Shown here piece after piece: positions 27,132 through 35,635 of a DNA stretch of 64,000 nucleotides. How positions within the stretch are numbered: position 1 is the first letter of the stretch; the number at the start of each line of letters is the position of its first letter. The translations under genes were made by a program, and so were the position numbers. Origin of the DNA: an uncultured Dehalococcoidia bacterium (GTDB lineage Bacteria > Chloroflexota > Dehalococcoidia > Lucifugimonadales > UBA1127); the NCBI GenBank assembly GCA_951812285.1, contig OX638292.1, forward strand, positions 2,131,001 through 2,195,000, given 5' to 3'. Under the pieces are notes generated by a model, which made no database searches, was not told where the DNA came from, and saw only the letters and a program-made list of their open reading frames with translations.

Positions 27132-27163
27132 GGCGCGTCTCCTTTCTTGTTGGGGTTGGGGTG

Positions 27164-27559
27164 CTAGCGGGCCCCAGGGCCAGGGGCGTCGCCCACCACC
27201 TCCCCGACGGCCCGGGTGCGCACGAAGCAGAGGGCCTGGTGGGTCCGCAACTCCCGGGCGCAGGCGGTGCAGTAGGCGGTGACGATCTCGGCGTCCCGGG
27301 CCACCGTCATGCGGCGGACCAGGACGTGGCTGCCGTCCGCCCGCAGGTGCCGGTAGAGGGTCAGGTGCGGGTTCCGGCGCTCGGCGGCCGTGGCGGGCCG
27401 GTAGAAGTGGGGCTGGCCGCTGGTGCAGCGGTGGTCGGCCCCCGCGTGGCGGCAGTAGGGGCAGCGGCGGCCGTCAAGGGCGAAGCGCGCCCACGCCCCG
27501 GCGTTGCGGGCGCTGCGCCTGCGGTTGCGGCGGGCGGCGGGCCTGAGGGTCCTATCCAC
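27164..27559 (-). CDS. Zinc-finger protein of the maintenance operon
   Basis: 131 residues from the GTG at 27559, which overlaps the upstream stop and has GGAGGAGG ahead. RCPYCRHAGADHRCTSG and AYCTACAREL give two CxxC pairs for one or two zinc ribbons, after a strongly basic N-terminus. Such proteins usually bind nucleic acid. Function unknown. Confidence 0.65.
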   Translation of the reverse strand: MDRTLRPAARRNRRRSARNAGAWARFALDGRRCPYCRHAGADHRCTSGQPHFYRPATAAERRNPHLTLYRHLRADGSHVLVRRMTVARDAEIVTAYCTACARELRTHQALCFVRTRAVGEVVGDAPGPGAR

Positions 27560-28181
27560 CGTCCGCCTCCTCCGGCAGGACGAGGGCCCCAGCCGCCACC
27601 GCCTCGGAGAGGTCCTCCCGCAGCGCCTCCATAGCCGGGGCGCACCGGTAGGCGACCACCCCTTCGGCCTCCAGGCGGACGGCCTCCCCCCGCCGGAGCG
27701 CCCGCCGCCAGAGCCAGGGTGCCCACGACGGGTGCAGGGGCAGGGGGGAGCGGCGGTCCAGGAACCGGTAGTGGAGGGCCGGGGCCTCGGCCTCGCCCGG
27801 GGCCAGGAGCAGGAACCCCTCCCGCTCGAAGGCGTACTCCGCCAGTTTCGTGTAGACGAGGGCGTGCCACCCCCCCGTCTGGGGAAGGCGGGCGATCTTC
27901 GTGGTCCAGGTGCCCACCGTCTCCTGGGGCACATGGCAGCGCTGGAAGCCGCCGGCCAGCGCCGTGCCGTCGGCCCCCCGGACCAGGTGGGCCGTCTCCG
28001 GCGGCTGCTTGAGGAGGGACCCCCAGATGGCCTTGAGCGCCGTCTGGGCCCCCACCATGGAGAGGAACCAGAGGCCCTGGGTGTCGGGGTCCCGGGCGTA
28101 GGCGTCGGCGGTGGCCGAGAAGCCGCCCGCCGTGATGGTGAACAGGCCCTCGGGGTCGATGGGCCCGGCTGCGTCGAGCAT
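27552..28181 (-). CDS. Uncharacterised maintenance-operon protein
   Basis: 209 residues with no recognisable family. The N-terminus (LFTITAGGFSATADAYARD) looks soluble and beta-rich. There is a Trp-rich middle and an acidic C-terminus, and no signal peptide. A GGAGGCAAC site precedes the start. Its stop overlaps the zinc-finger gene's start, suggesting a functional pair. Confidence 0.65.
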   Translation of the reverse strand: MLDAAGPIDPEGLFTITAGGFSATADAYARDPDTQGLWFLSMVGAQTALKAIWGSLLKQPPETAHLVRGADGTALAGGFQRCHVPQETVGTWTTKIARLPQTGGWHALVYTKLAEYAFEREGFLLLAPGEAEAPALHYRFLDRRSPLPLHPSWAPWLWRRALRRGEAVRLEAEGVVAYRCAPAMEALREDLSEAVAAGALVLPEEADGG

Positions 28182-28256
28182 GCTGTTGCCTCCTGTAGGG
28201 GAATGGGCGCGGGGCGTCCCGCGTGGGTGGGAGCCGCGGGAACCGGGCCGCCCGCG

Positions 28257-28763
28257 TTAGAAGAGCTCCCGGTCCTTGAGGCTCACGAAGCCGCTCCCGC
28301 CCACCACCACGTGGTCCAGGAGCTCGATGCCCAGGAGCTTCGCCGCCTGGGCCAGGTCCCGGGTGACGCGGACGTCCTCGGGGCTGGGGTCCGGGTCCCC
28401 GGAAGGGTGGTTGTGGACGACGATGACCTTGGGGGCGGCCTCCACCACGGCGGGGCGGAGCTCCTCCGCCGGCCGGGCTTCCGAGGAGTTCGCGGTGCCC
28501 TGGTAGATGACCCGCACCCCCACCACCCGGTTGCGGGCGTCCAGGAGCAGCACCCGCAGCTGCTCCTGCGCCAGGGCCGCCATCTCCGCCCCCACCAGGG
28601 CGTGGACATCGGCGGAACTGCCCATGGCCGGGGTGGGAGCGCCGGGGCGCGCGGGCTTGAGGCTCACCTCGTAGCGGACGGCCAGCTCACCCAGCAGGGA
28701 GAGGTTGGTGCGCAGTGCGTCCAGCAGGACGGCCGTCTCGGGCTGCGGTTCTTTGCGGGGCAT
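28257..28763 (-). CDS. radC: RadC/JAB-domain protein
   Basis: 168 residues from the ATG at 28763 (GGGAGGAAGCC ahead). VHNHPSGDPDPSPEDVRVT is the HxHPSG...S..D metal site of RadC-type JAB domains, preceded by RVIYQGTANSSEARPAEEL, the usual RadC core. The N-terminal helix-hairpin-helix of chromosomal RadC is missing, as in most plasmid and phage versions. Biochemical role unknown; frequently found beside SSB and DUF2958 on mobile DNA. Confidence 0.85.
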   Translation of the reverse strand: MPRKEPQPETAVLLDALRTNLSLLGELAVRYEVSLKPARPGAPTPAMGSSADVHALVGAEMAALAQEQLRVLLLDARNRVVGVRVIYQGTANSSEARPAEELRPAVVEAAPKVIVVHNHPSGDPDPSPEDVRVTRDLAQAAKLLGIELLDHVVVGGSGFVSLKDRELF

Positions 28764-28866
28764 GGCTTCCTCCCGGTCGGGTGTCGGCAACGAAGGCGGG
28801 GCCGCCTCCGGACGGGAGACGGCCCCGGGGCGCGCCCCATAGGGCGTCTGGGTGCTTGGCTACCGC

Positions 28867-29259
28867 CTAGAAGGGGGAGCGCTCCTCCGCCCCCGCCGGG
28901 ACCTCGGCCTCCCCGTGGGCGCCGTTGCCGTTGCCGTTCCTGTTGTCCAGGAAGACCACCTCGGCGGCGTGCACCTCCGTGGAGTAGCGCCGCTGGCCGT
29001 CGTTCCCCTCGTAGGTCTTCTGCACCAGCCGCCCGGCCACGTAGATCCGCTCGCCCTTGGCCACGTACTGGTTGACGGCCTCCGCCAGCTTCGCCCAGCA
29101 GGTCACCGTGTGCCAGTCGGTCTCCGTCTCCCCGTTCTGCCGGGGCCGGTCCGTGGCCAGCCGCAGCTGGGTCACGGCGGTGCCGTTCGGCGTGTACCGC
29201 ATCTCCGGGTCCCCGCCGACGCGGCCCAGGAGCTCCACCTTGTTGATCGTCTTCGCCAT
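28867..29259 (-). CDS. ssb: Single-stranded DNA-binding protein
   Basis: 130 residues. NKVELLGRVGGDPEMRYTPN starts an OB fold; WHTVTCWAKLAEAVNQYV and RIYVAGRLV are conserved SSB blocks, and the tail is acidic and ends SPF rather than the canonical DIPF. It coats single strands during replication or transfer and recruits partners through the tail. GGAGG is followed by the ATG. Confidence 0.9.
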   Translation of the reverse strand: MAKTINKVELLGRVGGDPEMRYTPNGTAVTQLRLATDRPRQNGETETDWHTVTCWAKLAEAVNQYVAKGERIYVAGRLVQKTYEGNDGQRRYSTEVHAAEVVFLDNRNGNGNGAHGEAEVPAGAEERSPF

Positions 29260-29458
29260 GTCTGTCCTCCTTGGTTGTGTGGCGCGGGGTCAGGTGCTCC
29301 GCGCCCGAAAGGTGTCTGCGGGACCGCGCTCCCGTTGCGTGAGCGGGGCCCCGTGGTGCGCCGGACGTTGCGGCGCATAGGCGAATTCCCGTAGGGAATG
29401 AACAGCGAGCGGGGCCGCCCCTCTGCAGGCAACCCCGTTTCCCGCCCCCAGCGGGCGG

Positions 29459-30499
29459 CTAGGTGACGCGGACGTACTCGGACTCCTGCTCCGTCACGAT
29501 CTCCGCCCGCACCTCGGGGGCCAGGGCGGCGTTCAGCTTCCGGTAGTCGACGGCGTACCGGTGGCTCTGCACCAGGCTCACGGTGTGGCCGCCCAGGGCC
29601 TGCTTGGTCTCCCCCCGCTGGCGCATCCACGCCTTCAGGGTGTCCAGGGCCTCCCGCTTGGCCCCCTCCGGCTCCTTCAGGGCCTCGTGGGCCTCCGCGT
29701 AGGCGGCCACCGCCGCCAGGGCCTTCGCCTCCGTCACGGGAGGAGCGTCGTCCCCCTCGGTGTCCGGCTCGGGGGATACGGCGTCCGGCCGGCAGGTGGT
29801 GACGAAGGGGCAGGCGGCGCACTGCCAGCTGCCCGCGTCGAAATCGCGGTCCGGCAAGGCGTCGGGGTCGGGGCCGACGGCCGCGTGGTGGGCGGTCAGG
29901 GGGGCCAGCCACTGCCCCACACGCTCCAGGGCGCGGGTGACGCGCACCGCGGGGATCACCTCGAAGTCCCAGGCGCGGCTCCCCGTGTCCAGGGCGGCGA
30001 TGACGGCGTCCCGCGCCTCGCCGTAGCGCCCCAGGGTGTAGACGGCGGCCTGGGCCACCGCCCCGGGATGGCTCCGCTCGGCCCCCAGGGTCTGCCAGCG
30101 CTTGAAGGCGTCCGGCCCCCGGGTCTTGACCTCCACCACCGTCTCGCCGCCGAAGAGGGGCATGACTCCCACGGCGTCCACGTGGCCCGTCACGGTGAGG
30201 GCGTCGCCGTAGCGGACCGAGACCGCCTGGGGCGCCTGGGGGTCGGCGGGGGTGATCGTCCACCCGGCGCGCTCCATAGCCCGGAGCACCACCGGCTCCA
30301 GGGCGTTCCCCGCTTCCAGCACCGTCTGGACCTCGGGGGTGGGCGGGTCCGTGACCGGGTGGCCGGTGGCCGCGTACCAGAGGGTGCGGCGGCAGCCGGT
30401 GGCCGCCGAGGCCCGCACCTCCAGCCCGCCGGCGTCCGTGAACCGCGCCGACGGGCGGGCGTAGACGTCCTCCCGCGGCTGCGTCGCCTGCGTTGTCAT
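29459..30499 (-). CDS. RecB/YqaJ-like PD-(D/E)XK exonuclease
   Basis: 346 residues. GHVDAVGVM (Asp at about 110) and TVVEVKTRGPDAF (Glu-x-Lys at about 122) form the nuclease core, and a Gln (VAQAAVYTLGRYG) follows as in RecB-family enzymes. CAACPFVTTC may hold zinc or iron-sulfur. The C-terminal helix region is typical of phage and element exonucleases that work with an annealing protein. Its operon neighbour at 31,029 is a Rad52-like annealase, so together they may form a Red-like recombination pair. Confidence 0.75.
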   Translation of the reverse strand: MTTQATQPREDVYARPSARFTDAGGLEVRASAATGCRRTLWYAATGHPVTDPPTPEVQTVLEAGNALEPVVLRAMERAGWTITPADPQAPQAVSVRYGDALTVTGHVDAVGVMPLFGGETVVEVKTRGPDAFKRWQTLGAERSHPGAVAQAAVYTLGRYGEARDAVIAALDTGSRAWDFEVIPAVRVTRALERVGQWLAPLTAHHAAVGPDPDALPDRDFDAGSWQCAACPFVTTCRPDAVSPEPDTEGDDAPPVTEAKALAAVAAYAEAHEALKEPEGAKREALDTLKAWMRQRGETKQALGGHTVSLVQSHRYAVDYRKLNAALAPEVRAEIVTEQESEYVRVT

Positions 30500-30586
30500 A
30501 GCGCTTGCTCCCTTCCGAAACGACGAGGGCGGGGCCGTCCCCCAATCGGGAGAGGGCCCCGCCTCTTGCTGCGTTGCGTGCGCCGC

Positions 30587-30949
30587 CTAGGCGGCGTGGC
30601 CGAGGTACTCCTGGAGCACCTGGGCGACCCCGTCGCCCAGGCCCAGGACGTAGGTGTGCCGTCCGTCCGGCAGGACGTTGGGCCAGGGCTGCATCTCCTG
30701 GACGCCCCGGCACTGGGCCACCACCTCCTCGAGCGGCGTGCCCCGCCGCAGGTGCAGGGAGATGAGCCGGCACGCCAGCTCGGCGACGCCGTGCTCGAAG
30801 CCCCCGGCCTTGCCCAGTCTGCCGAAGACCTCGACGGGCCTGCCGCCCGCGTCCAGGGACACCGTGACGTAGAGGGCGCCGTGCTCCGTCTGGAGCCGGG
30901 TGGTGACGCTCTCAAGGGTGCGGGGCCGCCCCCGCGTGGCCGTGGTCAT
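30587..30949 (-). CDS. TSCPD-domain protein
   Basis: 120 residues. The central block (GALYVTVSLDAGGRPVEVF, then RLGKAGG) and RLISLHLRRGTPLEEVVAQ match the TSCPD domain normally found at the C-terminus of B12-dependent ribonucleotide reductase. Stand-alone copies occur in phages and elements. A zinc- or nucleotide-related role is suspected but unproven. AAGGAGGAGG precedes the ATG. Placed between the exonuclease and Rad52-like genes. Confidence 0.65.
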   Translation of the reverse strand: MTTATRGRPRTLESVTTRLQTEHGALYVTVSLDAGGRPVEVFGRLGKAGGFEHGVAELACRLISLHLRRGTPLEEVVAQCRGVQEMQPWPNVLPDGRHTYVLGLGDGVAQVLQEYLGHAA

Positions 30950-31028
30950 GGCCCTCCTCCTTGCCGCTGGTTGCGCGGCGGGGCCGCCCCTCCGACCGGG
31001 ACGGCCCCGCGTGGGTCACCTGCTCGCG

Positions 31029-31820
31029 CTAGGCCTTGGCGCCCTCCTGCGCGGTCCCGTTCTCCCGGGCCTTGCGCTCCGCCGCCTCCACCAGCGCCCG
31101 GAGGCCGGCGGCGTCCAGCTCCTCGAAGGTCTTCCCGGTCTTGCCCTTCACCGCAGCCGCCACCTGGGCCGCGTCGAACCCCTGGGCCGCGCCCAGGGCC
31201 AGGAGCTGCTCCCGCAGCGCCGGGACCTCGTCGACGGGTCCCGCGGAAGGGGCGCCCTGGGGCGCCGGGGACGCGGGTTCCTGCTTGGCGGGCGGCGCCG
31301 CGGGGGCAGGGGCCGCTGGCGGCTCCCCGGCCAGGCCGTTGCCGAAGCGCTGGCCGAAGCTCCGGAGCGCCCGCTTCAACCCGTCAGTGACGGCCCCCTT
31401 CACCGCCGTCTCGTGGCCGTCGGCCGTCTCCTCGGCCACGGCGTGGTAGCCCACGTCGGTGCGGGGCTGGGCCCCGGGCACGCTCGCCCGCACCACGGCG
31501 GTGTAGGCCCGGAACCTGCGGATCTCGCCGGTCTTGGCGTCCGCCTGCTCGAACTCCCGCAGGACGACGTCGCCCAGGAGCTCGTACCCCCAGCCGCCGA
31601 AGCCGAAGATGGCGTTGGCCTCGTCGATGACCGTGTGGCCCTCCAGGTAGGGGAAGGTCTTGTTGCCGCGGCCCTTGCGGTGGGACACCAGGGCCGGGTC
31701 CAGGGGCGCCTCCAGGGCCCGGACCACCGCCGGGGCCAGCCCGTCCCAGAGGAAGGGCGGGAGCTGCTCGGCAGCGTCCGGGTGGGCGCCGTTGCCGTTC
31801 GTGCTGTGCGTGTTCACCAT
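31029..31820 (-). CDS. Rad52/Rad22-like single-strand annealing protein
   Basis: 263 residues from the ATG at 31820 with GGAG ahead. FPYLEGHTVIDEANAIFGFG, GGWGYELLGDVVLREFEQ and GHETAVKGAVTDGLKRALRS are the three characteristic Rad52 blocks that form the DNA-binding ring. A Pro/Ala linker leads to a small helical end domain (about 200-250). It would anneal complementary single strands during element replication or repair. The exonuclease at 29,459 and SSB at 28,867 are in the same operon. Confidence 0.85.
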   Translation of the reverse strand: MVNTHSTNGNGAHPDAAEQLPPFLWDGLAPAVVRALEAPLDPALVSHRKGRGNKTFPYLEGHTVIDEANAIFGFGGWGYELLGDVVLREFEQADAKTGEIRRFRAYTAVVRASVPGAQPRTDVGYHAVAEETADGHETAVKGAVTDGLKRALRSFGQRFGNGLAGEPPAAPAPAAPPAKQEPASPAPQGAPSAGPVDEVPALREQLLALGAAQGFDAAQVAAAVKGKTGKTFEELDAAGLRALVEAAERKARENGTAQEGAKA

Positions 31821-32045
31821 GGCGTACTCCTTCGTGTGCGATTGTGGTTGCCTGCGTGGCGGGTCCCCAAGGGGAACCGTGTGCGGGCCGTGGCCCGGAG
31901 TGCGGTGGGCATGGATCGACCTGGGCCGCGTGGGAGGGGGTGGTGCCGGGGCTCCGCCAAACGCGGGCGGAGGCGGGGTTGCGGGCGTCGGGTATACTCG
32001 GGGCACTGGCTGCGGGGATGTGGGGATGCCAACGGGAGCCCGGCC

Positions 32046-33131
32046 TTAGGGAGTAGTACGGAGTTCCCCGGCAGTGTGGAGCGCAGCAGCCAGACCCCTC
32101 AGAACGGCGGTCCGCCCCCCGGGGCGGGCCGCTAGTTCTGCCACGTCCCCGGCGCCCGGGGGCAGGGGCAGGGCCGCGGCCCTGGGTCCCAGGAGGGCCC
32201 GCAGGTGGGCGGCGGCCGAGCGGCCCGCGGCGTCGCCGTCGAAGGCGAGGACCACCCGCGGGCAGCCCCGGAGCGCCGCCGCCACCCGCCCCAGGCCCTG
32301 GGTCCCCAGGGCGCAGACGGCGGGGAGGCCCAGGGCGGCCAGGGCCAGCCAGTCGAAGAGGCCCTCGGCAACCACCGCCCAGGGGGGCGTGGGGCCGAGC
32401 CGCCCCAGGCCCAGGACGGGCTTGGGGCCGGGTAGGGCCTGGAACCGGGGCGCGGCGCCGGGGGCGACGGCGCGCCCCGCCAGCCAGGTGACGCGGCCGT
32501 GGGCGATCTCCGGCACGACGACCATGCCCGCGAACCGCTCCCGGCCCCCCGCCAAGAGGAGGCCTGCGCCCCGCAGGCGTCCCCGGGAGAACCCGGCGGC
32601 GGCCAGGGCCTCCGGGAGGCAGTGGCCGCGGCCACTGCCGGGGGCGTAGCCCAGCCCCAGCCGGCCGGCGGCGTCGGGGTCGATGCCCCGGGAGCGCAGG
32701 TAGTCCTGCGCCGCGCCGCTGCGCCGGAGCGCGCCGGCGTAGTGGCGCGCCGCCGCCCGGAGGGCCGCCGGGTCCCGGCGCGGCTGGCCGGTTCCGGCCG
32801 ACGGCCGGAACGGGGTGGCGGGAGGCCCCGCCGGTGTGCCGGCTGCAGCCGGCGCACCGGCCAGCCGCTCCACGGCTGTGGGCAGGGAGAGCCCCTCCCT
32901 GCGCTGGAGGTAGTCCAGCACGTCGCCGCCGGCGCCGCAGCCGAAGCAGTAGTAGCGCTGGCTATCGGCGTACACCGTGAAACTTCCCTCCGCCTCATCG
33001 TGGAAGGGGCAGACCCCCTGGCGCACCCGGCCCCCGGCCCGCAGCGCCACCCCCGACGCCTCCACCACGTCCCCCAGGGGGTGCGCGGCCTTGAGCGCGG
33101 GGAGATCGACGCGGGCGGGGGCTAGCACCAT
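32046..33131 (-). CDS. CHC2 zinc-finger/Toprim primase (DnaG-like)
   Basis: 361 residues. The ATG at 33131 overlaps the upstream stop and follows GGGGGGAGG; the longer frame upstream is an artefact. CPFHDEAEGSF and YYCFGCGAGGD form the CHC2-type zinc ribbon (about 38-65). A Toprim domain follows with VVAEGLFDWLAL (catalytic Glu, about 235) and VVLAFDGDAAGRSAA (DxD, about 280). It lacks the helicase-binding domain of full DnaG. It should make primers for the element's own replication or for the transferred strand. Confidence 0.85.
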   Translation of the reverse strand: MVLAPARVDLPALKAAHPLGDVVEASGVALRAGGRVRQGVCPFHDEAEGSFTVYADSQRYYCFGCGAGGDVLDYLQRREGLSLPTAVERLAGAPAAAGTPAGPPATPFRPSAGTGQPRRDPAALRAAARHYAGALRRSGAAQDYLRSRGIDPDAAGRLGLGYAPGSGRGHCLPEALAAAGFSRGRLRGAGLLLAGGRERFAGMVVVPEIAHGRVTWLAGRAVAPGAAPRFQALPGPKPVLGLGRLGPTPPWAVVAEGLFDWLALAALGLPAVCALGTQGLGRVAAALRGCPRVVLAFDGDAAGRSAAAHLRALLGPRAAALPLPPGAGDVAELAARPGGRTAVLRGLAAALHTAGELRTTP

Positions 33132-33595
33132 GCGTCGCCTCCCCCCAGGGCCCGGAGGCCCCGCAGGCTGCGACGGGACACCGTCTTCCCGGGCGCCCAC
33201 GCCATGCCCAGGGTGGCCGCCACCCGCAGCGCGCCGCCGTCGTCGGGGACGAGGGCGGCGGCGCGCCCGGTGCCCGGGCTGTAGACCGCCACCGGCTGCC
33301 CCCGGAAGCGGCGCTTCACCAGCCCCAGCCACTCGGCATGGGCCCACCGCGCCGACCCGGCGTCGGCCCGCGCGGTCTCCGCCCCGGCCATGGCCGCCAG
33401 GGCGCCGTCGACGTCTCCGGCCTGCCGGAGCCGCCGGGCGGCGTGCACCGCCCGCACCAACGTGTCCGAGCACCGGGACGCCGCGTCGTCCCCGAAGTTC
33501 CGCGTGAAGAGCGCGTCCATCATCCGGTCCACCAGCGCCTCCAGGCTGTGCCCGAAGGTCCCGTCCTGTCCTGCCGTCATCGCCATCGTGGTCAT
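33122..33595 (-). CDS. Uncharacterised maintenance-operon protein
   Basis: 157 residues from the ATG at 33595, six bases after AAGGAGG; the longer frame reads through the hairpin leader and is rejected. The N-terminal half is helical, with repeated Ala-rich turns (VRAVHAARRLRQAGDVDGAL). The second half (GQPVAVYSPGTGRAAALVP) is beta-like. No family recognised. It overlaps the primase start by 10 bases. Confidence 0.65.
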   Translation of the reverse strand: MTTMAMTAGQDGTFGHSLEALVDRMMDALFTRNFGDDAASRCSDTLVRAVHAARRLRQAGDVDGALAAMAGAETARADAGSARWAHAEWLGLVKRRFRGQPVAVYSPGTGRAAALVPDDGGALRVAATLGMAWAPGKTVSRRSLRGLRALGGGDAWC

Positions 33596-33660
33596 GTCAT
33601 CCTCCTTCTCTGTGTGGGTCTGCGTGTGGGTCTGCTCAGGGCCAAGCCGGCCCGGGATCC

Positions 33661-33720
33661 GCGCACCGTCCGGTGCGAACGCCCGCGCCGACGCATCGGC
33701 GCGGGTCCTGCCAGGGGCGT
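33661..33720 (-). repeat. Leader repeat, copy 1
   Basis: A 60-base element in the 5' leader of the 157-aa gene. It matches 34,095-34,154 at 49 of 60 positions. Its core is an inverted repeat (CCCGCGCCGA with TCGGCGCGGG) followed by a conserved TCCTGCCA. Confidence 0.65.
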
Positions 33721-33755
33721 GGATGGGGTGGGAAGCGCACCCACCCGCAAACGCG

Positions 33756-33792
33756 GCACGGGCCGCGTCCCGGTATGGGACGCGGCCCGTGC
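33756..33792. terminator. Perfect 16-bp stem-loop between operon genes
   Basis: GCACGGGCCGCGTCCC (33756-33771) pairs fully with GGGACGCGGCCCGTGC (33777-33792) around a five-base loop. It lies 36 bases after the 78-aa gene's stop. There is no T-run, so it may mark an RNA-processing or attenuation point instead of a simple terminator. Confidence 0.6.
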
Positions 33793-33827
33793 GGTTCGAG
33801 CGCCGGCCGGCGGGTTGGCGCCGCCCG

Positions 33828-34064
33828 TCAGCGACGGGGAGTCCGGCGGTCCCGCCCAAGCAGGAGCCGCCGGAGCGCCAGCGCGCACAGCGCGAGGCCC
33901 AGCGCGTTCAGGGCGAAGGCCCCGATGTCGCCGCCCCGCACTAGCGGCATCGCCAGCATGGCCAGGACGACCACGAGGGCGGTGAGCCGCCCGTGGCGCC
34001 GGACGAACCCGGCGACGACCGCCGCGCGGCGCGCACCGCGCGTGAGTGATCCGATTTGCTGCAT
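33828..34064 (-). CDS. Small two-helix membrane protein
   Basis: 78 residues from the ATG at 34064, with GAGGAGGG five bases ahead; the longer upstream frame has no such site. Two hydrophobic segments (LTALVVVLAMLAMPLV and FALNALGLALCALALRRLLL) are separated by a short loop, and both ends are Arg-rich. Function unknown. Confidence 0.65.
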   Translation of the reverse strand: MQQIGSLTRGARRAAVVAGFVRRHGRLTALVVVLAMLAMPLVRGGDIGAFALNALGLALCALALRRLLLGRDRRTPRR

Positions 34065-34094
34065 GGAACCCTCCTCTCGTTCTGCCCGTGGGCC

Positions 34095-34154
34095 GCGCAC
34101 CCTTATGCGCCAACGCCCGCACCGACGCCCCGGCGCGGGTCCTGCCAAGGGCGC
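34095..34154 (-). repeat. Leader repeat, copy 2
   Basis: Same 60-base element as at 33,661, here 31 bases upstream of the 78-aa membrane-protein gene. The stem and the TCCTGCCA block are conserved, while loop bases vary. Confidence 0.65.
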
Positions 34155-34164
34155 ACGACGGCTA

Positions 34165-34835
34165 GGGAGTCGGCGTGCGCAGGGGGGCCATGGCGGGACG
34201 CCTGGCAGCCGGGGGCTGCGGCGCCAATGCGGCGGCTGGCCTGCGGGGCGCCGCAGACCAGCCGAAGGGGGACGGCCCGGCGCAGCCGGACCGCATTGCG
34301 GGAGTGGGTGGTGGTGTGCCGGGCACACCACCACCGGGGATCGAGCGCCGGGACGCTGGCACGCCCCGGGCCAACGGGGGCCGACTGCGGCCCCAGGGAT
34401 TGGCTGCGCCTCCCTTCCGAGCACGCGGTCCGGGGAGCTCTGTGCCCCTCCGTCCGCCAGCTCGCGCGTCTGGCCTACGCTCTCTCGTTTGGGCGAGACT
34501 TCCTGCGCACACCTGCGGCGGCGCCGTGGACGACACCCTCGTCCTGGGGCCATCGTCGGACCGGATGCGCGGCGCCGGTCCGTTTCGCCATGCCGCTGGA
34601 AGAAGGGCTTGTCACTCCAACCAGCTGGCGTTCCTCGTGGTCGGCCGTGGGGAGAGCCGTGCTCAATCCCGCGCGGGCCGCCGGGTCAGGAACCAGACCC
34701 CCAGGTTTCTCGGGTGAAACGCTGGAAAAGCCACAACACCCCTGAGTTTGGGACAGAGGACCGGCGACGTTCCACCCGACAAAGGGGGGTGCGCACCCGC
34801 ACCCCCCGTCGCCCCGCCATCCCGCCTCCGGCCGG
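34165..34835. other. Long gene-free stretch with strong hairpins
   Basis: About 670 bases inside the operon without a convincing gene. Open frames on both strands lack ribosome sites and look like GC-rich chance frames. A nearly uninterrupted palindrome lies at 34,308-34,334 (13-base arms GTGGTGGTGTGCC and GGCACACCACCAC). A transfer origin, replication origin or regulatory RNA could lie here. Confidence 0.45.
34784..34807. terminator. 10-bp hairpin after the first operon gene
   Basis: GGGGGGTGCG (34784-34793) pairs with CGCACCCCCC (34798-34807) around a CACC loop, 28 bases after the stop of the coiled-coil gene. A counterpart exists at 17,533. No T-run on the leftward strand. Confidence 0.5.
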
Positions 34836-35615
34836 TCACCGCCACCAGAACCCCAGGGTCACGGCCCGCCGCGCCCAGCGGAGCGCCTCCCGCCGGAGGC
34901 GCTCCCGGTGGACCGTCACCAGCGCGCGGCGCCGCCAGGCCAGTTCCCCCGCCCGCTCCGCAGGGTGCAGCGGCTCCCGCGCCGGCGGCAGCGTCAGCCC
35001 GTGCTCCCCCAGCAACACCAGTTCCAGCTCCAGCACCCGCGTCCGGTTCCGCGCCCGCTCGATCCGGTCCCCGGCGGCCCGGGACCCCATCCGGCGCCGC
35101 CACTCGGCGATCAGCGGCGCCGCGGCGCCGTAGACCGCCGCCTCGTCGTCCACGGGCTCGCGCGTCACCACCGCCGAGGCGACCTCCCGCCGCCGCCCGG
35201 TGTCCGGCCCGCCGCCCGGGTCTTCGGCCCGCGGGACCCGCGCCGTTTCCCCCGGCCCGCTGCTCCGGCCCCGCCGCCGGGGCCGTGCAGCACCGACCGG
35301 CTGGCCCTCCATCCCGCCGGCCCCCTCCTCCAGCGCCGCCACCCGCGCCTCCAGGTCGCCGAGCCGCTCCCGGTGCGCCACCAGCTCCGCCCCGTCTCCG
35401 GCGACCAGCCGACGCTCCAGCGCCTGCTGCACCCGCCGGGTCAACACCCCCCGCTCCCGGCACCCCTCCAGCGTCCGGATGTCCACCTCCAGAGCCTCCG
35501 CCGTGGCCCGCGTACCCAGCTCCTGCACCATCCCCTGGAGCACGCTCATCAGCCGCAGTTGGTGCACGTCCTCCACCCGCTGCGCCGCTGCGCGCAGCAC
35601 CTCGTCCTTCGCCAT
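34836..35615 (-). CDS. Coiled-coil protein with possible HTH, first gene of maintenance operon
   Basis: 259 residues from the ATG at 35615 (GGAGGAAGG ahead). Residues 30-65 (LGTRATAEALEVDIRTLEGC) read like a helix-turn-helix. A short coiled coil follows (ERLGDLEARVAALEEG). The C-terminal 100 residues are Arg-rich with repeated Glu/Leu helices. It may be a DNA-binding regulator or partition-like protein. It is preceded by a long structured leader and is the gene whose flanks are duplicated at 17.5-18.3 kb. Confidence 0.6.
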   Translation of the reverse strand: MAKDEVLRAAAQRVEDVHQLRLMSVLQGMVQELGTRATAEALEVDIRTLEGCRERGVLTRRVQQALERRLVAGDGAELVAHRERLGDLEARVAALEEGAGGMEGQPVGAARPRRRGRSSGPGETARVPRAEDPGGGPDTGRRREVASAVVTREPVDDEAAVYGAAAPLIAEWRRRMGSRAAGDRIERARNRTRVLELELVLLGEHGLTLPPAREPLHPAERAGELAWRRRALVTVHRERLRREALRWARRAVTLGFWWR

Positions 35616-35635
35616 GCTCACCTTCCTCCGCCAAT

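Noticed and set aside
26792-27634. Long plus-strand frames through 20-31 kb
   Set aside because: All are opposite well supported minus-strand genes with ribosome sites; they reflect high third-position G+C.
34162-34536. 124-codon minus-strand frame in the gene-free stretch
   Set aside because: Start is GTG without a proper ribosome site and the product is Pro/Ala/Arg-rich like other chance frames in GC-rich DNA.
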